DNA from: Bacteroidia bacterium
GTDB taxonomy: Bacteria; Bacteroidota; Bacteroidia; Bacteroidales; UBA932
Assembly (NCBI GenBank): GCA_009929175.1
Contig: SABC01000001.1
Location: forward strand, 42,593 to 106,592
Direction of reading: 5' to 3'
DNA length: 64,000 nt
In this document: positions 48,818 through 59,991 of the stretch, in pieces
How positions within the stretch are numbered: the first letter of the stretch is position 1
Layout of the letters: each line of letters starts with the position of its first letter
The notes under the pieces: model-generated
Database searches by the model: none
What the model saw: only the letters and a program-made list of their open reading frames with translations
Told to the model about the DNA's origin: nothing
Program-made: the position numbers and the translations under genes

Positions 48818-49768
48818 TTAATCCAGTGACTGGCCACTGTTGAGTGCCGATATCATCATCTCCCTGTAGTCTCCAGGGGTAAGGTCTGCAAAGAAAAAAT
48901 TGACAGGATCAACAACCTTGCCATTGAACATCACCTCGTAATGCAAATGAGGTGCAAAGGAGAGACCACTATTCCCTACCCTTGCAATAACCATTCCGCG
49001 ACTAACCTTTTGACCACTCCTCACAAATATCTCTCCGAGATGGGCATAGTATGTCTCAATACCGTCAGAATGACTTATCCTTACCTGGTTGCCCCTCCCT
49101 CTGTCGGAGCGGATAACCTCCCTGATTACACCATCTGCAGTAGCTATGACCTCTGTTCCCAGACCTGCAAGGAGATCCAGCCCGGTATGGTTTTCTTTGG
49201 TTTTGTAAAAAGGGTGTATCTTGAGTCCTACCCCGGCACCTGTCTGGGAAACTGAAAGTCCTTTTATGGGCAGGGCTGTAGGAAGGGCGGTAATGTTCTC
49301 TATTTCCGATAACGATTGGTATATGCTCTCTATCCTGCGTGTCTGTTCCGATGCCAAAAACTCGGTAAACTTTATCCTGTCGGCAGTAAAGCTGACAAGA
49401 CTCCTGTCGCTGGAAGTATCAAGCTGGGCATACAAACCTGAATTGTGCTCCACAAGCATGTCGGGAGGTGTGGATTTGAAAATGCTTTTGTAAATCTCCC
49501 TGTCCTTGGTTTTAAGATCCGTAAGTACCTCGTCAAGTATACCCAGTTTTTCGAGTGAACGCTGGTACTCTGCATTGAGTATTTCGTTTTCCCTTATCAA
49601 TCTCTCCTCCTGAGTGGTATTGAACAGTAAAGCAAACACCAGGTAATAGATTACTGCCAACAAAACAGTACCCAGCAAATAGCGGAACACCATCTTTAAT
49701 GTTCCCAATATGCCAAGTTTCTCCTCTACAAAGCTAAGTTGCTCCCTGTTGAATTTATACTTGCTCAT
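48818..49768 (-). CDS. M23-family peptidase with N-terminal TM
   Basis: HTGLDLLAG ... SFAPHLHYEVMFNGKVVDPVNFF; start MSKYKFNREQ preferred over ORF start 49816. Confidence 0.92.
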   Translation of the reverse strand: MSKYKFNREQLSFVEEKLGILGTLKMVFRYLLGTVLLAVIYYLVFALLFNTTQEERLIRENEILNAEYQRSLEKLGILDEVLTDLKTKDREIYKSIFKSTPPDMLVEHNSGLYAQLDTSSDRSLVSFTADRIKFTEFLASEQTRRIESIYQSLSEIENITALPTALPIKGLSVSQTGAGVGLKIHPFYKTKENHTGLDLLAGLGTEVIATADGVIREVIRSDRGRGNQVRISHSDGIETYYAHLGEIFVRSGQKVSRGMVIARVGNSGLSFAPHLHYEVMFNGKVVDPVNFFFADLTPGDYREMMISALNSGQSLD

Positions 49769-50732
49769 TATTACCGGCAGAATTGATAAGAGCAAGGAAT
49801 CCCTCCTCGTCCACATCCCTGTTATAGTAATTGAGTGGATTCACGGTCCTTCCCTTGAATATTACCTCATAGTGGAGATGAGGCCCTTTGGACCTGCCTG
49901 TGTTACCCATGAAACCGATGACTTCTCCCCTCTTTACTATCCTCCCTACGGTCACATTGGCCTCTTTCAGGTGAGCATACCTGGTCTTGTAGCCGAATCC
50001 GTGGTCTATCATTACAAAATTGCCGTATCCGAAGAAATCATGGCCAACCTCCACAACCTTTCCATTACCCGTTGCATAGATATGCTCGCCTGATGGTCCC
50101 GAAAGATCTATCCCGTTGTGCATGCGGAAGTCCCCGTGGAAAGGATCCCGGCGGTAACCGAAACTGCTGGAATACCGGATCCTGGATGATGCAATGTTGA
50201 CCGGAGGTATTGCGGGTACACACAAGGTCATTTCGTCGGCATTCCTGGCCAGTTGGGCGAGGTCGTCAAAAGACCTGGATTGTACATAAGCTTTTTTGTA
50301 CAGGACATCAAGGTTAAAAGCCGTCCGGCTCAAAATCCCCGATTTTTCAAAGTTCTGAAGGTAAGAGTAACGGTCAGTCCCGCCAAACCCGGCGTTGCGG
50401 ACATCCTCGGGAATTTCGTCCATACCAAAGATAGGACGGTATACATAATTGTCCCTCATCTGCAGCGCATAAAGCGACTTATTGAGGCTCTCAAACCTTT
50501 TGTTCACAAGCTCAAGGCTACTTGCCAGCTCCTCATTACTCCTTTTAAGCGACAAAAGTTTTGGAGTTTCCAATTTAAAATATTCTGTATAAATATAATA
50601 GTAGCCCAACGACAGGACCACGCTCATCATGAACATAAAGAATCCCCTTGACAACCTGACTCTTGCAGGTATCTTGTGGATTTCATATGCTAAGGTTTCG
50701 TGATTGAACTTGTACTTCTTATTTTTAGTCAT
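49755..50732 (-). CDS. M23-family peptidase with N-terminal TM (adjacent paralogue)
   Basis: MHNGIDLSGPSGEHIYATGNGKVVEV ... SKGPHLHYEVIFKGRTVNPLNYY. Confidence 0.93.
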   Translation of the reverse strand: MTKNKKYKFNHETLAYEIHKIPARVRLSRGFFMFMMSVVLSLGYYYIYTEYFKLETPKLLSLKRSNEELASSLELVNKRFESLNKSLYALQMRDNYVYRPIFGMDEIPEDVRNAGFGGTDRYSYLQNFEKSGILSRTAFNLDVLYKKAYVQSRSFDDLAQLARNADEMTLCVPAIPPVNIASSRIRYSSSFGYRRDPFHGDFRMHNGIDLSGPSGEHIYATGNGKVVEVGHDFFGYGNFVMIDHGFGYKTRYAHLKEANVTVGRIVKRGEVIGFMGNTGRSKGPHLHYEVIFKGRTVNPLNYYNRDVDEEGFLALINSAGNNEQV

Positions 50733-50833
50733 CCCAAATTTCGACTCTTATTACCTTGCAAATTTATATAATTTTAAATAAAAACCTATTTTTGTGACTT
50801 AATTTCAAACACACTTTAATTACTTCCCGCAAT

Positions 50834-53446
50834 ATGACTTCAAAAGAGATAAGAGATAATTTTTTAAGTTTTTTCGAAAGCAAAGGACATGTGATAGTTC
50901 CTTCGGCACCTATGGTTGTGAAGGATGACCCTACCCTGATGTTTACAAACGCAGGTATGAACCAGTTCAAAGATTGGTTCCTGGGGAACACACAAGTGAA
51001 GTACCCAAGGGTTGCAGACACTCAAAAATGCCTGAGGGTAAGCGGCAAACATAACGACCTTGAGGAGGTAGGGCACGACACCTACCACCACACAATGTTT
51101 GAGATGCTTGGGAACTGGAGCTTTGGAAATTATTTCAAAAAGGAGGCTATTGCCTGGGCTTGGGAGTTGCTTACCAAAGTTTACAAACTGGACAGCAACA
51201 GATTGTACGCAACTGTATTTGAAGGGAGTGAGGAGGATAACATAGCCCCCGACAATGAAGCCCGTGAAGAGTGGCTCAAGTATCTCCCGGCCGAACGGAT
51301 CATATACGGCAATAAGAAAGATAACTTTTGGGAAATGGGTGAGACCGGCCCTTGCGGTCCCTGCAGCGAGATCCATGTTGACCTGAGGAGCGACAGCGAA
51401 AGGGCACAAATCGACGGAGCAACACTGGTAAATACAGGGCACCACCTGGTAATCGAAATCTGGAACCTGGTTTTCATCCAATATAACCGCAAAGCGGGAG
51501 GCGCACTAGTACCTCTGCCCAACAAACACGTGGATACCGGTATGGGGCTTGAGAGGCTCTGCATGGCAATGCAAGGCAAATTGAGCAACTATGATACCGA
51601 TGTTTTCACCGGAATGATTGCCAGGATATCGGAACTCACAGGTGTGGAGTATGGTTCCGATCCAAAGACAGGGATAGCAATGAGGGTGATTGCAGACCAT
51701 ATACGGGCTATTTCATTCTCTATTGCCGATGGACAACTCCCTTCCAACGTAAAGGCCGGATACGTGATCCGCAGAATCCTCCGCAGGGCTGTCCGTTATG
51801 CCTACACCTTCCTGGGTTGTGCAGAGCCTCTGCTTTGCAAGCTTGTCGGGCAGATGGTCAAGGATATGGGTAACGCCTTCCCGGAATTGGTTTCCCAGCA
51901 AGGATTGATAGAAAAGGTTATCCGCGAAGAGGAGGAGTCATTCCTGAGGACGCTGGAAAAGGGCATAAGGCTTTTGGATACCATCATGGAAAAGAGCAGC
52001 GGCAAAACCATTTCGGGAGAAGATGCCTTTACCTTGTATGACACATACGGCTTTCCGATTGACCTTAGCGAGCTCATAGCCAAAGAGAGAGGCTATTCGA
52101 TTGACCATACCGGATTTGAAAAGGAATTGGCAAAACAAAAGGAGAGAAGCCGCAAAGCTACCTCCACCGAAGAGGGCGACTGGACAGAGATCAGGCCTTT
52201 CACAGGTACGATCTTTACCGGTTACGAAAATACCCGGGAGATTGTGAATATTGTCCGGTACCGTGCCGTGAAAAGCAAAAACCGCACGGTATACCAGCTT
52301 GTGCTCGACAAAAGCCCGTTTTATGCAGAAAGCGGCGGACAAGTGGGCGATACCGGTACCCTGGAATACAACGGCTCTGCAATCACAATCGTCAATACCT
52401 TAAAGGAGAACAATCTGCATATCCACATTTCCGAGACCCTTCCTCAGGACCCTTCTGTCACTTTCATTGCAATCATTGACAAGGATAAAAGGGATTCAAC
52501 TGCAGCGAACCATACCGCTACCCACCTGCTTCACAACGCACTCAGGGAGATAATCGGAACCCATGTAGAGCAAAAAGGATCACTTGTAAACCACACCCGG
52601 TTCCGCTTTGACTTTTCCCATTTCGAAAAAGTGAGCGATGAGCAGTTGAGGGAAATCGAAAACCACGTGAACCGTCACATCAGGATGGATATTCCAAAGG
52701 ACGAAATGAGGGAGGTCCCGATCGGAGAGGCCAGGGAGATGGGGGCAATGGCCCTTTTCGGTGAAAAATACGGGGACTCTGTACGGGTAATCCGGTTCGG
52801 GGAGTCGGTGGAGCTTTGCGGAGGCACACACGCAACATCAACAGGCAGTATCGGACTCTTCAAAATCCTTTCGGAGGGTGCTATTGCAGCAGGTATCAGA
52901 CGGATTGAGGCTACCACCGGTTACAATGCAGAGTTGATGGTCCAAGAGATGGAAGACCTTTTAAGGACTGTCCGCTCCAGGATGAACAACTCTCCCAACA
53001 TACTCTCTGCAATAGAAAAGCTGGCTGCCGAAAACGAATCCCTTAAAAAAAGGGTGGACGAGGCAATCAAGGAACAGGCTGCCCAGATAAAGGAGCGTCT
53101 TGCCAGCCAGGCACAGACAATCAACGGGGTTAAGCTCCATTTGCTAAAAGGGGAGTGCAATTCTGAGGTAGTAAAGAACGTGGCATTTATGATCCGGAAC
53201 GGAAACAATTCCTCTGCTTTTGTAGCTGCATATACCGACCAGGGAAAAGCATCCCTGGCCCTAATGTACACAGACGACCTTGTCACACACGGCAAAAATG
53301 CTGCTAAAGAGATTCGGGAGGCTGCCAAATTCATAAATGGCGGCGGCGGCGGGCAACCTTTTTTTGCCACAGCCGGCGGGAAAGATACAACAGGCATGGA
53401 TTATGCAATGGACAAGCTGATTGAGTTAGCGACATCTCACGTTTAA
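50834..53446 (+). CDS. alaS: Alanyl-tRNA synthetase
   Basis: [70 protein letters not shown]. Confidence 0.97.
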   Translation: MTSKEIRDNFLSFFESKGHVIVPSAPMVVKDDPTLMFTNAGMNQFKDWFLGNTQVKYPRVADTQKCLRVSGKHNDLEEVGHDTYHHTMFEMLGNWSFGNYFKKEAIAWAWELLTKVYKLDSNRLYATVFEGSEEDNIAPDNEAREEWLKYLPAERIIYGNKKDNFWEMGETGPCGPCSEIHVDLRSDSERAQIDGATLVNTGHHLVIEIWNLVFIQYNRKAGGALVPLPNKHVDTGMGLERLCMAMQGKLSNYDTDVFTGMIARISELTGVEYGSDPKTGIAMRVIADHIRAISFSIADGQLPSNVKAGYVIRRILRRAVRYAYTFLGCAEPLLCKLVGQMVKDMGNAFPELVSQQGLIEKVIREEEESFLRTLEKGIRLLDTIMEKSSGKTISGEDAFTLYDTYGFPIDLSELIAKERGYSIDHTGFEKELAKQKERSRKATSTEEGDWTEIRPFTGTIFTGYENTREIVNIVRYRAVKSKNRTVYQLVLDKSPFYAESGGQVGDTGTLEYNGSAITIVNTLKENNLHIHISETLPQDPSVTFIAIIDKDKRDSTAANHTATHLLHNALREIIGTHVEQKGSLVNHTRFRFDFSHFEKVSDEQLREIENHVNRHIRMDIPKDEMREVPIGEAREMGAMALFGEKYGDSVRVIRFGESVELCGGTHATSTGSIGLFKILSEGAIAAGIRRIEATTGYNAELMVQEMEDLLRTVRSRMNNSPNILSAIEKLAAENESLKKRVDEAIKEQAAQIKERLASQAQTINGVKLHLLKGECNSEVVKNVAFMIRNGNNSSAFVAAYTDQGKASLALMYTDDLVTHGKNAAKEIREAAKFINGGGGGQPFFATAGGKDTTGMDYAMDKLIELATSHV

Positions 53447-53465
53447 AATCTCTAAAATACGACTA

Positions 53466-54920
53466 TTGAAGAAGTTAGACCGGTTTTTGATCACATCCTT
53501 CCTAGGACCATTTATACTCACTTTTCTCATTGTGATCTTTGCCCTTATGCTACAGTTCCTTTGGCTATATATTGACGAACTTGTGGGAAAAGGATTGAGT
53601 ACCTGGGTTATACTGGAATTCCTTGCTTGGGGGTCGGCAACTTTGATTCCGCTTGCCCTCCCTATAGCAACCTTGCTCGCTTCCATCATGACTCTTGGTG
53701 GTATGGGAGAAGACAACGAATTGCTGGCAATGAAAGCCGCCGGAATACCTTTGCAACGTATACTCCGACCGCTCATTATCATTTCTTTTATAGTCAGTAT
53801 AGGAGCGTTTTTTGCCTCCAACAATCTTATACCTGTATCTTACAATAAGATATACTCCCTTAGGGATGACATCAGCAAAACCAAGGAAGAGATAAGGATC
53901 CCCACCGGGATATTTTACAACGGGATTGACGGTTATGTGATCCGTATTGCCCAGAGAGACGAGGAGAGCGGTTCAATGTACGGGGTGATGGTATACACTC
54001 ACAAAGAGGGGCAAGGGAACACCACACTGACTTTGGCCGATTCGGGATCACTCAAGTTTACAGCCGACAAACAGAACCTGCTCTTTTCTCTGCACAGTGG
54101 CTACTCATACGAAGAGGAGCCCAGGTCCTACGGATCTTATGATACCACCTTTACATTCAGGAGGATTGGGTTCCAAAAACAGGAGATGATAATTTCACTG
54201 GCCCAGTATTCATTTTCCCGGAGCGACGAAAGCCGGTTCAGCAACGAAATCATGGCCCAAAACCTTTCTCAGCTGAAGGTGGCAAGGGATTCCCTGGACT
54301 CTGCCTACACCAGGCTCAGGGTATACCAATACCGTAACCTTATCAGTGGAGGCGGGCTATCATATAGCCGGGAACTGGACACCTCATTTACTGACAATTA
54401 CCGGACTACCTTGGATTATGACTCGCTGTTTCAATGGAAATCCCTGGAAGACAAAAGGGAAAACCTGATGCTTGTGAGCGACCAGCTGCAAGGTGCAATC
54501 AGTATGATAGATACCTATATCATTGAAGAGGGCCAATACCTTTTGCCTCTGCGAAAAACAAAAATAGAACGGTTCCGCAAGTTCACACTCTCAATAGCAT
54601 GCTTTATCTTTTTCTTCATCGGGGCTCCGCTAGGTGCTATCATCCGAAAAGGGGGGCTTGGGACACCCGTAATAGTATCCATGCTGTTCTTTGTAGTCTA
54701 TTGGGTTGTGGATATAAGCGGTAAAAAACTGGCATCAGACGGCATGATCACTCCGGCTATGGGAACGCTTATCTCCTCTATGGTCCTCTTTCCTATTGGC
54801 GTATACCTTACCTGGAAATCCACAAAAGACTCTGCACTGTTCAATGCCGATGCCTACATCATGTTTTTCCGGAAGATCATGGACCGCATCAACAGGTACA
54901 AAGGAGAAAAAACTAATTGA
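53466..54920 (+). CDS. LptF/LptG-family (YjgP/YjgQ) permease, TTG start
   Basis: LDRFLITSFLGPFILTFLIVIFALMLQFLWLYIDELVGKG; C-terminal TM block. Confidence 0.88.
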   Translation: MKKLDRFLITSFLGPFILTFLIVIFALMLQFLWLYIDELVGKGLSTWVILEFLAWGSATLIPLALPIATLLASIMTLGGMGEDNELLAMKAAGIPLQRILRPLIIISFIVSIGAFFASNNLIPVSYNKIYSLRDDISKTKEEIRIPTGIFYNGIDGYVIRIAQRDEESGSMYGVMVYTHKEGQGNTTLTLADSGSLKFTADKQNLLFSLHSGYSYEEEPRSYGSYDTTFTFRRIGFQKQEMIISLAQYSFSRSDESRFSNEIMAQNLSQLKVARDSLDSAYTRLRVYQYRNLISGGGLSYSRELDTSFTDNYRTTLDYDSLFQWKSLEDKRENLMLVSDQLQGAISMIDTYIIEEGQYLLPLRKTKIERFRKFTLSIACFIFFFIGAPLGAIIRKGGLGTPVIVSMLFFVVYWVVDISGKKLASDGMITPAMGTLISSMVLFPIGVYLTWKSTKDSALFNADAYIMFFRKIMDRINRYKGEKTN

Positions 54921-54921
54921 T

Positions 54922-55902
54922 ATGACCCAAAATTGCAAGATAGTTTTCATGGGCACCCCTGGTTTTGCCGCCCAATCACTTGAGGCTTTATGCCGTGAAG
55001 GATTTGAAATAGCCGCTGTGGTAACTGCACCCGACAAACCCACCGGGAGGGGACTAAAGGTAACAGAAAGCGAAGTAAAGAAGAGGGCTCTTTTGGAGGG
55101 TATCCGGGTACTGCAACCCGACTCCCTCAAAGAACCTTTGTTTGTAAAGGAACTTGAAAAAATCAAAGCCGATATCTTTGTAGTGGTTGCATTCCGGATG
55201 TTGCCGGAAGTTGTCTGGAGTATACCCAGGCTTGGCACCTTTAACCTTCACGCTTCCCTCCTGCCCGACTATCGTGGGGCAGCACCTATCAACTGGGCCA
55301 TAATCAATGGCGAACAAAAAACCGGTGTGACCACATTCCTTATTGACCACAACATAGATACAGGGAAAATTCTTTTCTCACAAGAGGCATCTATCGACCC
55401 TGAGGACAACGCCGGATCTCTTCACGACAAATTGATGACAACAGGAGCCTCTCTTGTTGTCAAAACCGTCTATTCATTGCTCTCGGGCGACATCTCTCCT
55501 GTCGACCAAAACCTGATTGCAATAAACAAAAAAGACCTTAATGCTGCACCCAAACTCAACCGGGACCTCTGTAAAATTGACTGGGACAAAGAAGCCTTAA
55601 CAATCCATAACCTGATACGTGGCCTTAGCCCCTATCCTGCGGCATTTTCAACCATGACAAACGGCCAAAAATCTTTCATGGTAAAGATATTCGGATCCCA
55701 AATTACACCATGTAAATGCGACCTTATGCCCGGCCAATTAGAAACGGACGGCAAAAACTACCTCAGGGTGGGAACCTCAAAAGGCTCATTATTGATAAAC
55801 TCCTTACAGGCTGCTGGCAAAAAAAGGCTTGGGATTAAAGAGTTCCTTGCCGGAATGAGGGATGTCGGCACATACTGTTTTACTCAGCAAGAACCGGCAT
55901 AA
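54922..55902 (+). CDS. fmt: Methionyl-tRNA formyltransferase
   Basis: KIVFMGTPGFAAQSLEAL; FNLHASLLPDYRGAAPINWAIINGEQKTGVTTFLID; ORF start 54796 extends into the upstream gene. Confidence 0.96.
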   Translation: MTQNCKIVFMGTPGFAAQSLEALCREGFEIAAVVTAPDKPTGRGLKVTESEVKKRALLEGIRVLQPDSLKEPLFVKELEKIKADIFVVVAFRMLPEVVWSIPRLGTFNLHASLLPDYRGAAPINWAIINGEQKTGVTTFLIDHNIDTGKILFSQEASIDPEDNAGSLHDKLMTTGASLVVKTVYSLLSGDISPVDQNLIAINKKDLNAAPKLNRDLCKIDWDKEALTIHNLIRGLSPYPAAFSTMTNGQKSFMVKIFGSQITPCKCDLMPGQLETDGKNYLRVGTSKGSLLINSLQAAGKKRLGIKEFLAGMRDVGTYCFTQQEPA

Positions 55903-55905
55903 ATA

Positions 55906-56532
55906 ATGAAAGAGATTGTTATACTGGCCGATGGAGAATTCCCCGAACATAAGCTGCCTTTAGGATTGCTGAGGGAGAGCAAATGCATCGTTTGCTGCGA
56001 CGGAGCAGCTGCCTCTCTGGACAAAGCCGGGATGACTCCTTTTGCCATTGTGGGGGATCTGGATTCATTGGACGACAGGCTAAGGCAAAAGTATGCAGAT
56101 ATACTCGTTTATGACAGCTGCCAGGAGACAAACGACCTTACCAAGGCATTCCGTTACTCATTAAGGTTTGATCCGGAATCAATAACCATCCTGGGAGCTA
56201 CCGGAAAAAGGGAAGACCACACATTGGGCAATATCTCCCTTTTGTGTGATTACACAGCAGAAACCAAATCGGATATAACCATGTGCACAAACCATGGAAT
56301 TTTCCGAATAATAAAAAAGAGCGGGATTTACAGCTCCTGTGCCGGCATGAAGATCTCTTTCTTTTCGATGGAGCAGCATCAGAGGATTCGGTCAAAAGGG
56401 CTCAAATACCCCCTTGACGACGTAATATTTGACATTTGGTGGAAGGCGACCCTCAATGAATGCACAGGGGAGCAATTTGAACTGGAACTCTTACTCGATG
56501 TTCCATTGATCATGTACACTTCCCATATGTAG
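55906..56532 (+). CDS. Thiamine pyrophosphokinase
   Basis: CCDGAAASLDKAGMTPFAIVGDLDSLDD; QETNDLTKAFRYSL; TILGATGKREDHTLGNISLL. Confidence 0.92.
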   Translation: MKEIVILADGEFPEHKLPLGLLRESKCIVCCDGAAASLDKAGMTPFAIVGDLDSLDDRLRQKYADILVYDSCQETNDLTKAFRYSLRFDPESITILGATGKREDHTLGNISLLCDYTAETKSDITMCTNHGIFRIIKKSGIYSSCAGMKISFFSMEQHQRIRSKGLKYPLDDVIFDIWWKATLNECTGEQFELELLLDVPLIMYTSHM

Positions 56533-56550
56533 GGAGACATCGGTACATGA

Positions 56551-56585
56551 CAAAAAAAAACGCTCCTGTGCAGAGCGTCTTTTCT
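56551..56585. terminator. Bidirectional intrinsic terminator
   Basis: AAAAAAAAACGCTC-CTGTGCA-GAGCGTCTTTTCTTTT between convergent genes. Confidence 0.75.
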
Positions 56586-56597
56586 TTTGGTGACAAA

Positions 56598-56870
56598 TCA
56601 GTTGACCAGATTTTCAAGTTCTGCCCCGGCTTTAAATTTGACAACCTTTCTGGCTGCAATTTTAATTTGGGTGCCTGTACGCGGATTGCGTCCGTTCCTT
56701 GCGTTTCTTTCATTCACTGAAAATGATCCAAAACCGACCAAAGTCAGTCTTTCTCCATTTTTCATAGTTTCACCTGCCACATTGATAAATGCATCCAGGG
56801 CTTTTTTGGCATCAACCTTTGTCAGGTTTGTCTGAGCAGCGATAGCTGATATTAATTCTGCCTTGTTCAT
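56598..56870 (-). CDS. HU-family DNA-binding protein
   Basis: MNKAELISAIAAQTNLTKVDAKKALDAFINVAGETMKNGERLTLVGFGSFSVNERNARNGRNPRTG. Confidence 0.97.
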   Translation of the reverse strand: MNKAELISAIAAQTNLTKVDAKKALDAFINVAGETMKNGERLTLVGFGSFSVNERNARNGRNPRTGTQIKIAARKVVKFKAGAELENLVN

Positions 56871-56909
56871 GATTTAGTATTTAGGATGTTGAGTTAACTG
56901 CGTTCGGTA

Positions 56910-56941
56910 CAAATATATAGTTATTAATTTTAAAATCCAAA
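56910..56941 (-). promoter_or_regulatory. Promoter of the HU gene
   Basis: Minus strand TTTG (plus CAAA 56938-56941), 20-nt spacer, TATATTTG (plus CAAATATA 56910-56917). Confidence 0.75.
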
Positions 56942-57082
56942 GCAAATAATATTTTTATATTTAAATATATATGTTAAATTATAGCCCAATATCCATTTCG
57001 TTCTCTTGGTTTTATAGCATCCTGCTCCAGGAAATGAACAAAACATATAACCATTCATTACTCAAAAAGGTTTGTCAGTCGA

Positions 57083-58006
57083 TTACAAACACATCGAAGC
57101 TATTTTTTGCTCAATTTCTTCAATTTTTTTTAAAAACAACTTATAATCTTTACTCTCCGGGAAAAGGACCTTGTGTCTCTTCATGAGGTTGAGTCTTTCC
57201 ACCAATTTAATCTTGTCATTACACTCTTGGGAAATTGCAAAATCGAGGAATTTTTCCCAGACATACCTGATGGAATCTGCCGACGGGTGAACCAAATCGG
57301 AGGCATAAAACCTGTAATCCCTCAGTTCGTCCATGAAAATTTCGTAAGCGGGGAAATAAGAGACCGAGGGCGATAATTGCTCCAGCATTTCCGATGCTAC
57401 TATCAAATTGGCTTTGCTGAGCTGGTTGCCCCTTGCACCATCCTTCAGGTGCCTCACCGGGCTAACTGTGATTATCCATTGTTTTTGAGGATATTTATCT
57501 ATCCAATAACGGATAAGGGCAAATGACTCCTGAGCATCCAAAAACTCTCTTTCAAAAGCGGAGGCAGGTAGCTTGTGACAATTGGAGACCACTTTCCCTC
57601 CTTCTTTTTCCCTGTAAATCCACGAAGTACCCAAAGTGAGAACAACATATTTACTCTCGTGGAAATGCCTGGATGCGTTCCTGAGTTTTTCATTGTTTGC
57701 CTCAAGGAACCCCTCTGCACTCATTGAAGCAAACTCACTACCGTGGTAAAAGCTTTTCCAGATGTCACCTTCAAGGAAAATATCACTCCGGGCAAACTCA
57801 TTTCCGGACGAAAGCCTCTCCAGGGAAAGTGAGATTGAGGCGGGATTGAACATCACACCAAACGGGTTGACCTCTGCATTAAACCTAAGGTCCCGCATTA
57901 CGGACCCTATCTCTGATGCAAAGCAAGATCCAAGGAACAAAACCTTATCTTCATACCGGATCCTCTCCTTGAGCGGAGCGATTTCCACTTTGGTTTGCCA
58001 ATTCAT
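57083..58006 (-). CDS. GSCFA-domain protein
   Basis: VLFLGSCFASEIGSVMRDLRFNAEVNPFGVMFNP; YYFPAYEIFMDELRDYRFYASDLVHPS. Confidence 0.88.
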   Translation of the reverse strand: MNWQTKVEIAPLKERIRYEDKVLFLGSCFASEIGSVMRDLRFNAEVNPFGVMFNPASISLSLERLSSGNEFARSDIFLEGDIWKSFYHGSEFASMSAEGFLEANNEKLRNASRHFHESKYVVLTLGTSWIYREKEGGKVVSNCHKLPASAFEREFLDAQESFALIRYWIDKYPQKQWIITVSPVRHLKDGARGNQLSKANLIVASEMLEQLSPSVSYFPAYEIFMDELRDYRFYASDLVHPSADSIRYVWEKFLDFAISQECNDKIKLVERLNLMKRHKVLFPESKDYKLFLKKIEEIEQKIASMCL

Positions 58007-58940
58007 AATCTATGTTATTAATTAATTTTTCCAGTCCTGGTCTGAAAAGAGGGCTGTTTTTAAACTCTTGCTTGAAAAAATGGCTGTCAATCTTTTTCCA
58101 TTGCGCCCGGTCCATATGGGTAACCAACATTCCGTCACTCAATCTTAGGTGACGGAACTCTTCTATTGGTGTAACATCTCCCTTTCGGCTCCATGGACAT
58201 GCATCCATACAAATATCACATCCAAAAACCATCCCGGACCGGGTGTGGTAATCTTTAGCAGGGTCGTAAAGCCTATTGTCTTCTATTGTCTGGTATGAGA
58301 TACACCTTCGCGCATCCATCACAAAAGGATCCCTTAGTGCTTTGGAAGGGCAGGCATCCAGGCACCTTGTACAACTGCCGCAAAGATTTTTGCCTTTTTT
58401 GCCATAATCCGGATAATAAAGCTCCTGATTGGTGATTATCACCCCAATCAAAGTATGTAGTCCATGGTGGGGATTGATTAAAAATGTATTTTTCCCTATG
58501 AAGCCCAATCCTGCTTTTACAGCAAGACTCCTTTCAAAAATGGGTGCAGAGTCTGTAAAGACCCGGAAGGTTGTTCCACTATGATGATCACATATAAGGG
58601 AGGCAAGATCATTCAGCCGCTTCTTCAATACTATGTGATAGTCCAGTCCATAAGCATAGGAGGCTATTCCGGGCTTACCAGCAGGTTGCCTGTCGGCCGG
58701 TTTATAAGAGGTGATCGTAACTACTATGCTTTTCGTCCCTTCAAGGAGAAGGGCAGGTTCTTTACGTATATGGTGATTCCTTTCCAGATAGGTCATTGCT
58801 GCATGGTATCCTTTTGATATTGAATCCTCCAGGACTCCCAAGTCTGTTGACATATCCTCTGCCCTCACGACCCCCAACTGAGCAAAACCAAGTTCGCCAG
58901 CTCTCTCTTCCAACAACATATGGAAATCTTTTCTATCCAT
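57951..58940 (-). CDS. queG: Epoxyqueuosine reductase QueG
   Basis: YAYGLDYHIVLKKRL; CGSCTRCLDACPSKAL; CDICMDACPWSRKG. Confidence 0.94.
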   Translation of the reverse strand: MDRKDFHMLLEERAGELGFAQLGVVRAEDMSTDLGVLEDSISKGYHAAMTYLERNHHIRKEPALLLEGTKSIVVTITSYKPADRQPAGKPGIASYAYGLDYHIVLKKRLNDLASLICDHHSGTTFRVFTDSAPIFERSLAVKAGLGFIGKNTFLINPHHGLHTLIGVIITNQELYYPDYGKKGKNLCGSCTRCLDACPSKALRDPFVMDARRCISYQTIEDNRLYDPAKDYHTRSGMVFGCDICMDACPWSRKGDVTPIEEFRHLRLSDGMLVTHMDRAQWKKIDSHFFKQEFKNSPLFRPGLEKLINNIDYELANQSGNRSAQGEDPV

Positions 58941-59035
58941 TACTCAAATTTATTAATAATAATAGAAAATTTGCTACATAATTCTTACTTTTGTCCTCCA
59001 TTTTGCTTACAATATATTTATAAATAATAATAAGG

Positions 59036-59986
59036 ATGAACATTCTAGTAGTAGGAGCCGGAGGGCAAATAGGGACCGAACTTATACCTCACCTGCAATC
59101 TTTGTACGGCGAAGATAACGTCATTGCTGCAGACCTCAAAAAGGAAAACGTTGACAGGCTTCAGGAGTTTTCCCGAGCCGTTGAACTGGATGCCCTTGAT
59201 GTCAAAAACTACAGGGAAGTTGTAGAAAAGTTCAGGATCAACAGGATCTACAATCTTGTGGCGTTACTCTCTGCTACCGGCGAAAAAAACCCGATGCTAG
59301 CCTGGGATATCAACATGGGGGCTTTGATCAACTCCCTGGAATTGTCCAGGTCCTACAACTGCTCGCTCTTTACTCCAAGTTCGATTGGTGTTTTTGGTCA
59401 TTCCACTCCTCATGCAGGCACTCCTCAAGATACAGTAATGAGACCAAACACAATATATGGTGTGTGCAAGGTGTCGGGAGAGCTGCTCAGTGACTACTAT
59501 TTCTCCAGGTTCGGGGTTGATACCCGCAGTGTAAGGTTCCCCGGCATTATCTCGAGCGGGGCACTGCCAGGCGGAGGAACAACAGATTATGCAGTTGAGG
59601 TTTTCTACGAAATCCTTCAAAAAGGCAAATACACCTGTCCGATACCGGAAAACACCTATATGGATATGCTGTACATGCCGGACGCACTCAGGGCCTGCAC
59701 CGACCTTATGGATTGCGATCCAGCTTTATTGGTTCACAGGAACAGCTTCAACGTCACGGCAATGAGCTTTTCTCCTAAAGAGCTTTTTACCGAAATCCAA
59801 AAACATATCTCCTCTGCAGAATTCACATATGAGCCCGATCCTGTCAAAAGTGAAATCTCTGCCTCATGGCCAGATTCCATGGATGACTCTTGTGCCCGTG
59901 AAGAGTGGGGGTGGAATCCCGAATGGAACCTTGCTTCCATGACAAAGGATATGTTAAGCGAAATCAGTAAGAAAGTTTCCCGGTAA
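59036..59986 (+). CDS. NAD-dependent epimerase/L-threonine 3-dehydrogenase-like SDR
   Basis: MNILVVGAGGQIGTELIPHLQSLYGEDNVIAADL; PNTIYGVCKVSGELLSDYYFSRFGVDTRSVRFPGIIS. Confidence 0.88.
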   Translation: MNILVVGAGGQIGTELIPHLQSLYGEDNVIAADLKKENVDRLQEFSRAVELDALDVKNYREVVEKFRINRIYNLVALLSATGEKNPMLAWDINMGALINSLELSRSYNCSLFTPSSIGVFGHSTPHAGTPQDTVMRPNTIYGVCKVSGELLSDYYFSRFGVDTRSVRFPGIISSGALPGGGTTDYAVEVFYEILQKGKYTCPIPENTYMDMLYMPDALRACTDLMDCDPALLVHRNSFNVTAMSFSPKELFTEIQKHISSAEFTYEPDPVKSEISASWPDSMDDSCAREEWGWNPEWNLASMTKDMLSEISKKVSR

Positions 59987-59991
59987 CCAGA

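Noticed and set aside
54796-54921. N-terminal extension of the fmt ORF
   Set aside because: Overlaps the end of the LptF/G permease gene; MTQNCKIVFMGTPGF at 54922 is the expected Fmt start.
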